64,000 nucleotides of DNA from Methylicorpusculum oleiharenae (GCF_009828925.2 NZ_WUTY02000001.1:1704492-1768491), one strand, 5' to 3'. Shown: positions 17,501-25,844, numbered from the stretch's first letter. The notes: generated by a model not told the origin, from the letters alone. Made by a program: numbers and translations.

Positions 17501-18340
17501 ATGAAGCAAGCCCTAATTGATCAGGTCAAACAGATGTTGGCCGAAGATATAGGCAGTGGCGATATCACTGCAGAAATTATTCCCGAGCATCTCTCGGCAC
17601 AAGCCCAGGTGATGTCTCGCGATGCGATGGTGCTTTGCGGCAGGGACTGGTTCAATGCCGTATTTTTTATATTGGCTCCCGGCATGACTATTCACTGGCG
17701 TGTTGCAGAAGGCGAGGCTATCGCCGCAGATACCTTTCTATGCAGCCTGAAAGGTCCGGCCAGGTCTTTGTTGACCGGCGAACGCACCGCGTTAAACCTG
17801 TTACAAACCTTGTCTGCGACAGCAACGCTGGCCCGCCGTTACCGGGATGCGGTAGCCGGAACCGGCTGCAAGATTCTGGATACCCGTAAAACCATACCCG
17901 GATTACGGCAGGCGCAAAAATATGCAGTTGCCTGCGGCGGGTGTTACAACCACCGGATGGGCCTGTACGATGGGGTTTTGATCAAAGAAAATCATATTAT
18001 CGTTGCCGGATCCATCGCCAATGCGGTCAAAGCCGCCAGAGCCAAATCGTCTGTGCCGGTAGAAGTCGAGGTTGAAAATCTCGATGAATTGAACCAGGCC
18101 TTAGCGGCGGGTCCGGACCGGATCATGCTTGATAATTTCAATCTTGAGGATATGCGTAAAGCGGTGATTTTGACTGATAAGCGGGTTGAACTGGAGGCCT
18201 CCGGCAACATCACGCTGGAAAATATTCGCAAGGTGGCCGAGACCGGGGTTGATTTTATATCGATAGGCGCGCTGACCAAACACGTTGAGGCCATCGATTT
18301 ATCCATGCGTATTCAATTGGTGCTGGACCATGACGACTAA
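17501..18340 (+). CDS. nadC: nicotinate-nucleotide pyrophosphorylase (carboxylating)
   Basis: NadC (quinolinate phosphoribosyltransferase) converts quinolinate and PRPP to nicotinate mononucleotide in de novo NAD synthesis. The 279-residue protein has the family segments EDIGSGDITAE near residue 14, LTGERTALNLLQTLSATAT near residue 90, DTRKTIPGLRQAQKYAVACGGCYNHRMGLYDGVLIKENH (residues about 126-165), VEVEVENLDEL and the C-terminal ISIGALTKH. AAGGAG stands eight to thirteen bases before the ATG. ampD next to nadC, divergently transcribed, is a common gammaproteobacterial arrangement. Its end overlaps the flavin reductase gene by 11 bases. Confidence 0.97.
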   Translation: MKQALIDQVKQMLAEDIGSGDITAEIIPEHLSAQAQVMSRDAMVLCGRDWFNAVFFILAPGMTIHWRVAEGEAIAADTFLCSLKGPARSLLTGERTALNLLQTLSATATLARRYRDAVAGTGCKILDTRKTIPGLRQAQKYAVACGGCYNHRMGLYDGVLIKENHIIVAGSIANAVKAARAKSSVPVEVEVENLDELNQALAAGPDRIMLDNFNLEDMRKAVILTDKRVELEASGNITLENIRKVAETGVDFISIGALTKHVEAIDLSMRIQLVLDHDD

Positions 18341-18833
18341 ATTGGCGAATCTGTTCAGGCTTATCAGTCACGGCATTTATGTTATCGGCGTTTGCGACGA
18401 CGACAAGATCAATGCTTTTACCGCTGCGTGGGTGATGCAGGTTTCATTTGACCCGCCCATGCTGGCGTTCAGCATCAATCCTCAACACGCGTCGTATCAA
18501 TTATTGCGGGCAAGCGGCGTCTGTTCGGTCAATGTCTTGAGCGATCAGCAGATGGCGCTGGCCGAACGATTCGGCTCGTCCGGTAAAGACAAAATGCTGG
18601 GCATAGACTGGCAAACTGCCGTAACCGGCGCACCCATTCTGCCCGAGGCGCTGGCTTATTTTGATTGCGAAGTTTCCACCTACGCCGATGCGGGTGATCA
18701 TCAAGTGGTCGTGTGCCGCGTAGTCGATGCGCAAGACAAAAATCCAGGCCGTCCCATGCTTTACCGGCAAACAGGAGAGATGGATCAAAGCGAGAGGCTT
18801 TATTCCAGTTCTTCCGAGGAATCGTCATCTTAA
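18330..18833 (+). CDS. flavin reductase-like FMN-binding domain protein
   Basis: A 167-residue protein from the ATG at 18330, which overlaps the 3' end of nadC by 11 bases. It shows the flavin-reductase-like split-barrel pattern: ISHGIYVIGVCDDDKINAFTAAWVMQVSFDPPMLAFSIN, then SGVCSVNVLSDQQMALAERFG and AYFDCEVSTYADAGDHQVVVCRVVDA. Relatives use NAD(P)H to reduce FMN for partner monooxygenases or act as diflavin modules; the partner is unknown. The longer in-frame reading from 18285 lies wholly inside nadC and has no support. The protein ends in a Ser/Glu tail. Confidence 0.88.
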   Translation: MTTKLANLFRLISHGIYVIGVCDDDKINAFTAAWVMQVSFDPPMLAFSINPQHASYQLLRASGVCSVNVLSDQQMALAERFGSSGKDKMLGIDWQTAVTGAPILPEALAYFDCEVSTYADAGDHQVVVCRVVDAQDKNPGRPMLYRQTGEMDQSERLYSSSSEESSS

Positions 18834-18849
18834 ATCGCGTAAATTGAGC

Positions 18850-19082
18850 TGCCTGCTCTTTGGCAAGCTAGCATCAACCACCGGTCCTGTTGGGTTGACT
18901 GTCTTCAACCACAACCTGCTTGATTGCCGGAATGTCGGGTTATCCCAATTGGTTAAGCGGCTTCTGTTTTGTTACATTCCCGCCGGTAGGTTGGGTTGCC
19001 TGCTCTTAGGCAACCCAACATCAACCCCGGGTCCTGTTGGGTTGACAGTCTTCAACCACAACCTGCTTGATATGCCGGAATA
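18850..19082. repeat. tandem duplicated hairpin repeat, two units 147 bp apart
   Basis: Two similar units of about 75 bp (18850-18924 and 18997-19071) share CTGCCTGCTCTT, CATCAACC, GGTCCTGTTGGGTTGAC and TCTTCAACCACAACCTGCTTGAT. The second carries a perfect 12-bp stem (18990-19001 with 19008-19019) around a six-base loop. An ORF through the region is open only because the unit length keeps the frame; its content is explained by the repeat. It lies between the converging flavin reductase and dctM genes and may serve as a transcription end. Confidence 0.7.
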
Positions 19083-19103
19083 ATGGGATATCCCTAAGCG
19101 CTC

Positions 19104-20378
19104 TTATCGCAGAGAGGCAAGTCCCAGCGTCAGTGCGGGCCAGTAGGTAATGATCAGCACGGATAGCAGCAGAATGAAGAAAAACGGTAAGGTGGCGATG
19201 TAAAGTTGCAGCATTGGCCGCTGAAAGCGATAACTGGCGATAAACAGGTTCATGCCTACCGGCGGTGTAAAATAGCCAATTTGCATGTTGGCGAGAAAAA
19301 TAATACCCAGATGCACGGGATCCACGCCATAACCGACGGCAATCGGCAGCAGCAGCGGAATCATGATGACCAGCGCCGCAAAGATATCCAGCAGAGTGCC
19401 GAGAATCAGCAGAAAAATGTTAAGCGCCATCAAAAAAGTGAGCTGACTGGAGATGTGTTCTTTGACAAAACCAAACAGAAGCCCCGGCACATCGGCATCG
19501 ATCATATAGTTGGTAGACGCGAGCGAGACGCCCAGTATCACCAGAATTCCCCCCACCATGACCATGGCTTTGCGCATAATTTCCGGCAGATTTTGCAGAC
19601 TGATTTCCCTGTGAATCAATACTTCAACAATCAGCACATAAACCGTGGTAACTGCAGCCGCTTCCGATACGGCGAAATAGCCGCTGTATATGCCGCCCAA
19701 TACCACGAAGGGCAAAGGCACTTCCCAACGGGCTTCTTTGATCGCCTGCCAGGCTTCAGTAGCGGTAAATTTAATCAAAGGTAAATAGCGGTTTTGAAAA
19801 TAGCTCCAGCCCGAGAGCAACATCAGCATCAAAAGGCCGGGCATGATGCCGGCTAGGAATAATTCATCAATGGTAAACGGCCGGCCTACACTCATTTGCT
19901 GGGCAATCACGCCGTAAAGTATCAGCGGTAGCGACGGTGCAAACAACAGGCCGAGGCTCCCCGACGTGGTAATCAATCCGAGACTGAAGTTTTCCCGGTA
20001 ACCGGCCTGCATTAAAGCCGGATACAGCAATGCGCCCAATGCGACAATGGTGACACCCGAAGCGCCAGTAAAAGCGGTCAGCAATGCGCAAGCAGTGAGG
20101 GAAACCATGGCCAGACCACCGGGCAGCCAGCCTAATAGTGCCTGCGTGAGCCGCATCAGCCGTTGCGGCGCACGGCTTTCGCTTAATAAATAACCGGCGA
20201 AAGTGAATAATGGAATCGCCAGTAGAATCGACATATCAGTCAACCGGTAAAACTCGATGGCGACTACCGTTAGATCCACATCGTTTTGATAAAAGCCCAG
20301 TAAAGCTCCTGCGGCGATAATGGCAAACAACGGAGTGCCCAGCAACGCTAACAGAATCAATATCAGTGAAATCAGCAC
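19104..20378 (-). CDS. dctM: TRAP transporter large permease subunit
   Basis: The 424-residue, 12-helix membrane component of a tripartite ATP-independent periplasmic transporter, which drives solute uptake with an ion gradient. Family marks include IPLFTFAGYLLSES near residue 56, TGASGVTIVALGALLYPALMQAGY near residue 104, and MQIGYFTPPVGMNLFIAS near residue 370. The start is GTG (20376-20378), overlapping the end of dctQ by seven bases. It is the last gene of the tatT-dctP-dctQ-dctM operon. Confidence 0.95.
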   Translation of the reverse strand: MLISLILILLALLGTPLFAIIAAGALLGFYQNDVDLTVVAIEFYRLTDMSILLAIPLFTFAGYLLSESRAPQRLMRLTQALLGWLPGGLAMVSLTACALLTAFTGASGVTIVALGALLYPALMQAGYRENFSLGLITTSGSLGLLFAPSLPLILYGVIAQQMSVGRPFTIDELFLAGIMPGLLMLMLLSGWSYFQNRYLPLIKFTATEAWQAIKEARWEVPLPFVVLGGIYSGYFAVSEAAAVTTVYVLIVEVLIHREISLQNLPEIMRKAMVMVGGILVILGVSLASTNYMIDADVPGLLFGFVKEHISSQLTFLMALNIFLLILGTLLDIFAALVIMIPLLLPIAVGYGVDPVHLGIIFLANMQIGYFTPPVGMNLFIASYRFQRPMLQLYIATLPFFFILLLSVLIITYWPALTLGLASLR

Positions 20379-20848
20379 CGGGAAGGTTCCCTGTCAAGTA
20401 CGGCGTAGAGGAAAAAACGCAAGCTTATGATGCCGAAACCGAACGGGATAATCAGTTCGCAGATCCAGGCGGGGACAGAAGCAAAAGCAAGGGTGGTTTC
20501 CCGGTAGTCCATTAGCACCAGTCGCAAGCCTTGCCATGACAGCAGACCACAAATCACCGAGGTAAATAAATGCGTTAAAAATTGACTCGGTTTTATCAGG
20601 TAATCCGGTAAGAATTTGCTCAGTATATCAATGCTGATATGGTTGCGATCCCGCGTTGCCGCCATTGCGCCCAAGAGTGCTATCCATAACACCAGGATGC
20701 GCAGCAGCGGATCGGCCCAAACAAACCCGCTGCCCCAAATGTTGCGAAGCACCACCTGACCCATTGCCAATAGGATCATAGCTGCCAGTATTGTTATCAG
20801 GGTGAGATCTTCAAGGTGACGTAACCCTGTTATCACGCGCCGGAACAT
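20372..20848 (-). CDS. dctQ: TRAP transporter small permease subunit
   Basis: A 158-residue protein with four membrane helices and the DctQ pattern (VLRNIWGSGFVWADPLLRILVLWIALLGAMAATRDRNHISIDILSKFLP, about residues 32-80). It pairs with DctM in the membrane and is essential for TRAP transport. It starts four bases after the end of dctP and overlaps dctM by seven, so all are translated from one message. Confidence 0.93.
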   Translation of the reverse strand: MFRRVITGLRHLEDLTLITILAAMILLAMGQVVLRNIWGSGFVWADPLLRILVLWIALLGAMAATRDRNHISIDILSKFLPDYLIKPSQFLTHLFTSVICGLLSWQGLRLVLMDYRETTLAFASVPAWICELIIPFGFGIISLRFFLYAVLDREPSRC

Positions 20849-20852
20849 CGTC

Positions 20853-21863
20853 TTAATTGCCTGAGCCCTGATTCTGGCGAAACTCTCGCAGGTGCATTTT
20901 TAAGGTATCCAGAATAGATTGACTGAGAACGCCTTCCTTGCCCATTCTTGTCTCGGTGTCTTCCAGCATGGTTCGCCAACTGACCTGATCGTTTTTATCT
21001 GTCGGAACGAATTGGATGCCTTGATTACGCAAAACGTCCAGCGCCTCGTTATTGTCACGGCGATTGATGCGATCAAGATCTTTATAAACCGCACCGATGA
21101 CTTCTCGGACACTTTGTTGATCTTCAGGACTTAGTTCCGCAAAGGCTTTTGCCTGGACGATCATGGTTCCATAAAAATATGCCAGCGGCTCGTCGGTGAC
21201 ATATTTGATGCGGCTGTGCCATTGCAACGCGATGGCCCCCATCGGTGAGGCCGCCACAGTATTGATCAGTCCGGTTTGCAGGCTGGTCAGCACATCGGTC
21301 AGCGGCAAAGAGATAGGCGAAAGGCCAATAGACTGGAATGCGCTTCGGCTGATGTAATCCCCTTCCGGAATCCAGATTTTCTGGCCCTTCAGATCGTCTA
21401 CTTTCGCCACCGGCTTGTTAGCCATCAGATAGGCAAAGCCGCCTTCGCTCAATCCAAAACTGACAAAGCCGTTATTTTCCAGGCCTTTGATAATGAAATC
21501 ATCCATGTGGGAGCGGACATAATCGACTTCGTTGTAATTGCGGAAGATCAACGGCAGGCTGTAGATTTGCGAATCCGGATAAATGTCTTTCAATCCTCCG
21601 CCTGGAATGATGCCGCCTTGAAGCTGATTGACGCTGATTTTACGCATAACACTGGCATCGTTACCCATGATGCCGCCCGGATAAAAACGAAATATCACGC
21701 GTCCGGAAGTCCTTTGTTTAATGACCTCTGCCGCCTGACGCATTTTTTCCATCCACACGGTGCCATCAGGCGATGCGGTGGCTATCTTCAGCGTAATTGT
21801 GAAAGCATTTTGTGAGAAAAGGGTCAGAAACACCCCAAAAACGGCTGCCGTTAATCTGTGCAT
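20853..21863 (-). CDS. dctP: TRAP transporter substrate-binding protein, TatP-like (DctP family)
   Basis: A 336-residue periplasmic protein with a signal peptide (cleavage probably after residue 22, ...NAFT). DctP folds are recognised from IATASPDGTVWMEKMRQAAEVIKQRTSGRVIFRFYPGG and IYSLPLIFRNYNEVDYV. At the site where acid-binding family members carry the signature Arg (DLKGLKIRV-type), this protein has DLKGQKIWIPEGDY, with Trp at about residue 164. With a TatT gene directly upstream, it fits the TatP class, for which non-carboxylate, probably hydrophobic, ligands have been proposed. Ligand unknown. Confidence 0.9.
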   Translation of the reverse strand: MHRLTAAVFGVFLTLFSQNAFTITLKIATASPDGTVWMEKMRQAAEVIKQRTSGRVIFRFYPGGIMGNDASVMRKISVNQLQGGIIPGGGLKDIYPDSQIYSLPLIFRNYNEVDYVRSHMDDFIIKGLENNGFVSFGLSEGGFAYLMANKPVAKVDDLKGQKIWIPEGDYISRSAFQSIGLSPISLPLTDVLTSLQTGLINTVAASPMGAIALQWHSRIKYVTDEPLAYFYGTMIVQAKAFAELSPEDQQSVREVIGAVYKDLDRINRRDNNEALDVLRNQGIQFVPTDKNDQVSWRTMLEDTETRMGKEGVLSQSILDTLKMHLREFRQNQGSGN

Positions 21864-21866
21864 AAT

Positions 21867-22733
21867 TTACTCTTGAAAATAGCTGGAAGATTCGTCCAAT
21901 AAGTGTTGAGCTTCCTGTTGAGCCATCGTATTGGAAAGGGTCAGTCCTGAAGCCTTGGGGTCTGCCAGCAGGACTTCATGTAATAAGTTGTCGTGCAACG
22001 TGCGGTCGAAAATCATGCGCGCATAATTACGCGCCAGCGCCACTTTGACAGCCAGGTCTTTGCCTTGCGATAGCTCAATAGCCCGTTCGAAGTGGGTTTT
22101 TGCGAGTTCCGGTTTTCCGCCTAATGCCGGTGACAGTAGTGACCGGAGCAGGCCTAGATAATAATGGGCGCGGCCCGAATCAAAATGTTCATCCAGTTCG
22201 ATGATTCTTTCAAACAAGGCTTCGATTTTTGGACGGTCGGCAATGGCATTCCAGTCTCTGCTGTGCGCTTGCAGCCAGGCAGACCAAGTCAGTCCATACG
22301 TGTACAATTCGTTCGTCGCGTTCTGATTGAAATTATCCAGAGCAGGCTTGAAATCATCATAAGCCAGCGTGTCGATTTTGCACTGTGCGGCTTGTTTTAA
22401 ACACAGTGCTCGTTGAGCGTAGCTGCGGGCTTTTTCAGTCAGCTTGCGCGAACGGATGTTGTCACTGACCAAGTTTGAAGCATAAAAAGCATAGAGTTTT
22501 GCTCCCGAGACCAGCAGGCCCGCATTATCCGGATTACTTTCAATCAAGCCGTCCGTCATTAACAAATAGGCGGGTAATCCTTCGCGTACAATGGCGACGT
22601 CTTCCTGGTCGAGAATAGCGCCAGCAAATGAATCGGACATATCATGCAATGCCGATGATACGCAGCCGGTTAACAACGGCATTAGCAATAGCAGAACAGC
22701 CGCATTCATAGGTTTTGATCGTGCCACAAGCAT
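21867..22733 (-). CDS. TatT-like TPR lipoprotein associated with TRAP transporter
   Basis: A 288-residue protein with a lipoprotein signal peptide (MNAAVLLLLMPLLTGC; lipid-modified Cys at residue 24 from the first Met). The mature part is helical and TPR-like (AGLLVSGAKLYAFYASNLV; RAHYYLGLLRSLLSPALGGKPELAKTHFERAIEL; KVALARNYARMIFDRTLHDNLLHEVL), matching TatT, which was described for Treponema pallidum Tp0956 with its binding-protein partner Tp0957. It lies three bases ahead of dctP as the first gene of the operon. ATG at 22733 was kept; an ATG eight codons later is equally possible. Confidence 0.85.
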   Translation of the reverse strand: MLVARSKPMNAAVLLLLMPLLTGCVSSALHDMSDSFAGAILDQEDVAIVREGLPAYLLMTDGLIESNPDNAGLLVSGAKLYAFYASNLVSDNIRSRKLTEKARSYAQRALCLKQAAQCKIDTLAYDDFKPALDNFNQNATNELYTYGLTWSAWLQAHSRDWNAIADRPKIEALFERIIELDEHFDSGRAHYYLGLLRSLLSPALGGKPELAKTHFERAIELSQGKDLAVKVALARNYARMIFDRTLHDNLLHEVLLADPKASGLTLSNTMAQQEAQHLLDESSSYFQE

Positions 22734-22838
22734 TTTCCAGTGATTATGAGCGTTAACGGGGGAACTGAAGTTTTCTGAATCTTTAAAGAAGCTATATTAG
22801 CGCATCAAAATGCGTTCTGCTAGAACGCCCGATGATGA

Positions 22839-23003
22839 CAGCAATTTCCAGTTTGAACTTTTAATGCCGTTTTGAGGGTTGGCGTAAGCCTTGCGAGGAA
22901 CGCCGTAAACCCATCCATGGGGGGCTTGGCGGCAGTATCCCTGCTGCCAACATCCCCGCAGAGCTTACGACGCCACTTTTTGTCATCAAACTGGTAATTG
23001 CTG
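22839..23003 (+). repeat. MITE-like palindromic element, family A, copy 3
   Basis: Same length (about 165 bp), ends and interior order as the copy at 2934-3098. The terminal inverted repeats are CAGCAATTTCCAGTTTGA and its near-complement. The flanking nine bases are CGATGATGA (left) and CGATGACGA (right), eight of nine identical, consistent with a target duplication. It occupies the 507-bp space between the tatT and hsp20 genes; the remainder of this space holds only the hairpin at 23165-23233 and probably the tatT promoter. Confidence 0.78.
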
Positions 23004-23164
23004 CGATGACGACGGGTTGCGTGTCTTCAATCAGAGCCTGTCTGAAGTAACCGTGTTAATTGGCTGCATTTCTTTATCATGAAGGCAATGTCGAAATTGC
23101 AGGTGTGCATGAGCTTTGCGGCTTCCAACCGGGGGTTGTTGGATTGAGTAATCAAGGCTTTCCG

Positions 23165-23233
23165 ATGACAAGGGCCAGAGCTGACTATCATTCGGTAACA
23201 TGACTGGCAGTATCCTTGTCATGCTCTGGCCCT
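23165..23233. repeat. long inverted repeat downstream of hsp20
   Basis: A perfect 11-bp stem (23171-23181 AGGGCCAGAGC with 23223-23233) and an alternative pairing (ATGACAAGG 23165-23173 with CCTTGTCAT 23214-23222) share bases, so two folds compete. It lies eight bases past the hsp20 stop on its transcript and probably marks its 3' end, though no U-tract follows. Confidence 0.5.
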
Positions 23234-23240
23234 GCAACTT

Positions 23241-23726
23241 TTATTCGATATGGATGCTCTTACGTTTGCCCTTTTCTGTTTTTGGAATCATGACTTTTAA
23301 TATACCGTCCTTAAAAGACGCTTTGGCATTGTCATAATCAACGGTGCCGGGTAACGATAGCGTGCGCTGATATTCACCCCGGGTTATTTCTTTGCGGAAA
23401 TATTTCCCTTCTTCCTTTTTTTCTTCTTTTGTGGAAGTGCGTATCGTGATGGCCTGATCACTAAAAGTAACTTCCAGGTCTTCTTTTTTTACGCCGGGTA
23501 AAGCCGCCTGGACTTCTATTTTATTGTCATGATCGATAATATCTACTTTTGGAAAACCTTTCTCCAATCCCATGGCAGGCATATTCCAGTCTGAAAGTCT
23601 GGGCCATCTGCGTGACAGAAAGTCTTCAAAAAAATTGTCGAAATCGTCAAATGAAATCAGATTGCCGGTTGTTGAAGGGGCTGATAATTCTGAACTTTTC
23701 TTGTTATCTTTTTCATTGGAATTCAT
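23241..23726 (-). CDS. small heat shock protein (Hsp20 / alpha-crystallin family)
   Basis: An ATP-independent chaperone that binds unfolding proteins. The alpha-crystallin domain covers about residues 55-155: FPKVDIIDHDNKIEVQAALPGVKKEDLEVTF, then YFRKEITRGEYQRTLSLPGTVDYDNAKASFKDGILKVMIPK, ending with an IHIE tail (IxI-like oligomerisation motif). I chose the ATG at 23726 because GGAG stands eight bases upstream; ATG at 23738 would add four residues. Upstream, CCCCTATTTT (minus strand, about 23774-23783) resembles a heat-shock sigma-32 -10 element, but I found no convincing -35 partner at the right distance. Confidence 0.93.
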   Translation of the reverse strand: MNSNEKDNKKSSELSAPSTTGNLISFDDFDNFFEDFLSRRWPRLSDWNMPAMGLEKGFPKVDIIDHDNKIEVQAALPGVKKEDLEVTFSDQAITIRTSTKEEKKEEGKYFRKEITRGEYQRTLSLPGTVDYDNAKASFKDGILKVMIPKTEKGKRKSIHIE

Positions 23727-24462
23727 GAGATGCTCCATTGTGAGTGTTCAATCTTTTAAAAGTTATTCAGCTTAAAATAGGGGCAGGGTTCGCCATTGTT
23801 TTCTCATGATCGATTCATGAGTGGGTAAGTTTAAAAATTTTGACGAAAACCTTAAAAATACTTTGATTAAGACTTAGTCAGCGAATCGATAGCGGAAAAT
23901 TAAAATGGGGGACTGTACAAAGAGGGTGATTTAAGACCATTTACAAGACCGTCATAGAAACATTGACTGAGCACCGCCGTTATTAAAGATCAAATCAGGC
24001 AATCAATATATCAGGGTAAACACCTACAATGATTGCTGCCCCATAATCGACAATCAGTCTGATAGGGGGGCTGTTTATTGGTCGTTTGTATTCGGCTTCA
24101 AGGACTCGCTGAGCCTTTCTTTATGTGCAAAATTGCATTGTCCCAGATACTCAACATTGTCGCTAAGACAATTCAATCCATTCTTCATCTTGAAGAGCTT
24201 ATATTGGTAGGACCAATTTTCAGTCCTAGTGACGGGTCGTGGGTCCGCATAGGAAAATGAGACTAATACGCTAGCGCAGTCCAACTCGATCGGTGTTTCT
24301 GAAATTTCAAACGAAGTGGCGTCTTCAAATAAACTTGAGAATATACCGCCTTCAACCAGCGGGGGTTTTTCGGTTGGATAGCGGGTATTAAAGTCTTATT
24401 GAAACAGCCGGGCATTTTGAAGTTTCTCGTTAAGTCTGGAGCTAAGGTGTGGAGGCCAGCGC
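23727..24462. other. 736-bp intergenic region between fba and hsp20
   Basis: This region holds the upstream sequence of hsp20 and the region downstream of the class I aldolase. Apart from a weak, start-less open frame on the minus strand (24075 to about 24392, listed separately) I see no coding signature, no repeat shared with other intergenic regions and no intrinsic terminator. Confidence 0.4.
24075..24392 (-). pseudogene. possible gene remnant without start codon
   Basis: The minus frame is open for about 105 codons, from a TAA near 24392 to the stop at 24075, with protein-like composition (RYPTEKPPLVEGG..., FEISETPIELDCASVL, NGLNCLSDNVEYLGQCNFAHKERL). There is no ATG; the only conventional start is a TTG at 24284, which would leave 69 residues and cut through the better-looking part. 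It may be the degraded 3' part of a gene or chance. I recognise no family. Confidence 0.25.
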
Positions 24463-25485
24463 TTAGTCCTGTTCCATATCCGCTGTATATTTGCCGTAAC
24501 GGGCTGCGCCGTTGAGTTTTGCTCGTTTATAAAGTGCCTTTTGCGCTACCTCTGCGTTTTCCTGTTTGCCTTGCCAGGCTTCAAGTACCGGTTGCTGCAG
24601 TGCCCTGCCGTATGAAAAGCTTAAATGCCAGGGCGCATTCCCGGCGATTGCATTCATCGCGTTTAGGTTGGCTGTGGCCTCTTCCGATGTCTGGCCTCCG
24701 GAAAGAAAGTTAATGCTCGGAACAGCCGCAGGGACTGAACGGCGCAGTTCAATCAGCGTTTTTTCTGCAATTTCGTCAGGGCTGGCCCGATAGCCTGAAT
24801 CTTTGCCCGGTACAACCATGCTGGGCTTGAGCAGAATATATTCCAGTTCGACATGGTGTCTATGTAAAGCATGAAATACTGCATGTTGAACAATTTCGAT
24901 GACTTCCATGCAGCGATCGATTGAGTGACTGCCATCCAGCAACACTTCCGGTTCGACGATAGGTACAATCCCCAATGACTGGCAAATAGCCGCATAGCGA
25001 GCCAGGACTTCTGCATTAGTGTCTATGCCTGCCTGGGTCGGATTATCCGGGCTGATGGAATAGACTTCACGCCATTTGGCAAATCGAGCGCCTTGGGTTT
25101 TATAACCTGCCAGGCGGTCGGCCAATCCGTCCAAGCCTTGCGTAACTTGATCGCCCGGCGCATTGATCAGCGGCGTGGTGCCCTTATCAACTTTTATGCC
25201 GGGGACTATGCCCTGTGCTGCGGCGACTTCCGGCAAACTTTTGCCGTCATCGGTCGTTTGTCCCAGGGTTTCCTCAAACAGGATCACCCCGCTAATGAAT
25301 TCACCTAAACCGGGGGTGGTCAGCAATAAAGAGCGATAAGCGCAACGGTTGGCTTCGGTTGATTCCACATTGATCGCTTTAAAGCGTTTGATAATGGTGG
25401 GGGCACTTTCATCGGCCGCCAGTATTCCTTTACCCGTAACGGCCAACTCGGTAATTGTGTTTTGTAATTCTGTTTCTATAGACAT
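24463..25485 (-). CDS. fructose-bisphosphate aldolase, class I
   Basis: A 340-residue Schiff-base (metal-independent) aldolase that cleaves fructose-1,6-bisphosphate to dihydroxyacetone phosphate and glyceraldehyde-3-phosphate. Motifs: GKGILAADESAPTIIKRF near residue 18; RSLLLTTPGLGEFISGVILFEETL near residue 46; ARFAKWREVYSI near residue 132; VPIVEPEVLLDGSH near residue 178; the Schiff-base Lys in EYILLKPSMVVPG near residue 218; FLSGGQTSEEAT near residue 262. In a ribulose-monophosphate methylotroph the enzyme would serve the cleavage branch. The leader contains a good AGGAG ahead of the ATG. Monocistronic. Confidence 0.96.
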   Translation of the reverse strand: MSIETELQNTITELAVTGKGILAADESAPTIIKRFKAINVESTEANRCAYRSLLLTTPGLGEFISGVILFEETLGQTTDDGKSLPEVAAAQGIVPGIKVDKGTTPLINAPGDQVTQGLDGLADRLAGYKTQGARFAKWREVYSISPDNPTQAGIDTNAEVLARYAAICQSLGIVPIVEPEVLLDGSHSIDRCMEVIEIVQHAVFHALHRHHVELEYILLKPSMVVPGKDSGYRASPDEIAEKTLIELRRSVPAAVPSINFLSGGQTSEEATANLNAMNAIAGNAPWHLSFSYGRALQQPVLEAWQGKQENAEVAQKALYKRAKLNGAARYGKYTADMEQD

Positions 25486-25555
25486 TTTAAAGTCTCCTGT
25501 CAGGACTTGATTTCTTAAGCCAGAGACTTAAGCTATTTCCTAAACTGATGATTGA

Positions 25556-25680
25556 CTGAGGAAAAGGTTTTTAAAGCAAATGAGGCCTTTACGGCTTTCA
25601 ATGCTGCCCACGCCCACGCCAAACACCCCCTGCACCTTCAAAAAACCAGACATATTTCGATCAGATAGAAATAGCCCAAA
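25556..25680 (+). repeat. dispersed intergenic repeat, family D, copy 1 (diverged)
   Basis: It shares ordered short blocks with 41470-41575: GAAAAGGTT, GGCCTTTAC/GGGCTTAC, an A/C-rich run (AAACACCCCCTGCACCTTC versus AAAACCCCCACCTTC), AACCAG and TTTCGATCAGATAGAA. The last 15-base block is identical. Both copies lie upstream of plus-strand genes (ferritin-like; small conserved protein). The rest of the 416-bp gap holds the hairpin at 25814-25844. Confidence 0.45.
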
Positions 25681-25813
25681 TTGGCCTTTATGGAGATTGG
25701 TTATACTCGTTATTTTTACTGTTTACAATCAACGGAAAAATTGATTTTTTTATGAGTATTATTAATGGATCAGGCATCGTTTTGTTGAATAAAATAGACA
25801 GGGAAAAGCTTTT

Positions 25814-25844
25814 CATGCCAATAAACAAAGGGTTTATTGGCATG
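25814..25844 (+). promoter_or_regulatory. perfect 13-bp stem-loop in the leader of the ferritin-like gene
   Basis: CATGCCAATAAAC (25814-25826) pairs exactly with 25832-25844 around a five-base loop, 58 bases before the ATG of the ferritin-like gene. A tail of GAGGAG and AAACC follows, not a T-run, so it is not a normal terminator. It may be an operator (a 13-bp dyad) or an mRNA 5' structure. No Fur-box consensus was found nearby. Confidence 0.5.

Noticed and set aside
18850-19082. CRISPR-like direct repeats
   Set aside because: Only two diverged units with a 72-bp spacer and internal hairpins; no cas genes anywhere in the window.
18727-19083. 118-residue plus-strand ORF with an internal amino-acid repeat
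   Set aside because: The first part is the flavin reductase gene in another frame and the rest is a duplicated intergenic repeat; the repeat explains the open frame.
19206-19784. 192-residue plus-strand ORF
   Set aside because: It is antisense to dctM; His/Gln/Asn-rich composition is what the complement of hydrophobic codons gives.
21276-21815. 179-residue plus-strand ORF
   Set aside because: It is antisense to the TRAP binding-protein gene, which has clear motifs.
23774-23783. Sigma-32 promoter for hsp20
   Set aside because: The -10-like CCCCTATTTT is present on the minus strand, but no matching -35 element stands at 13-15 bases, so I did not list it as a feature.
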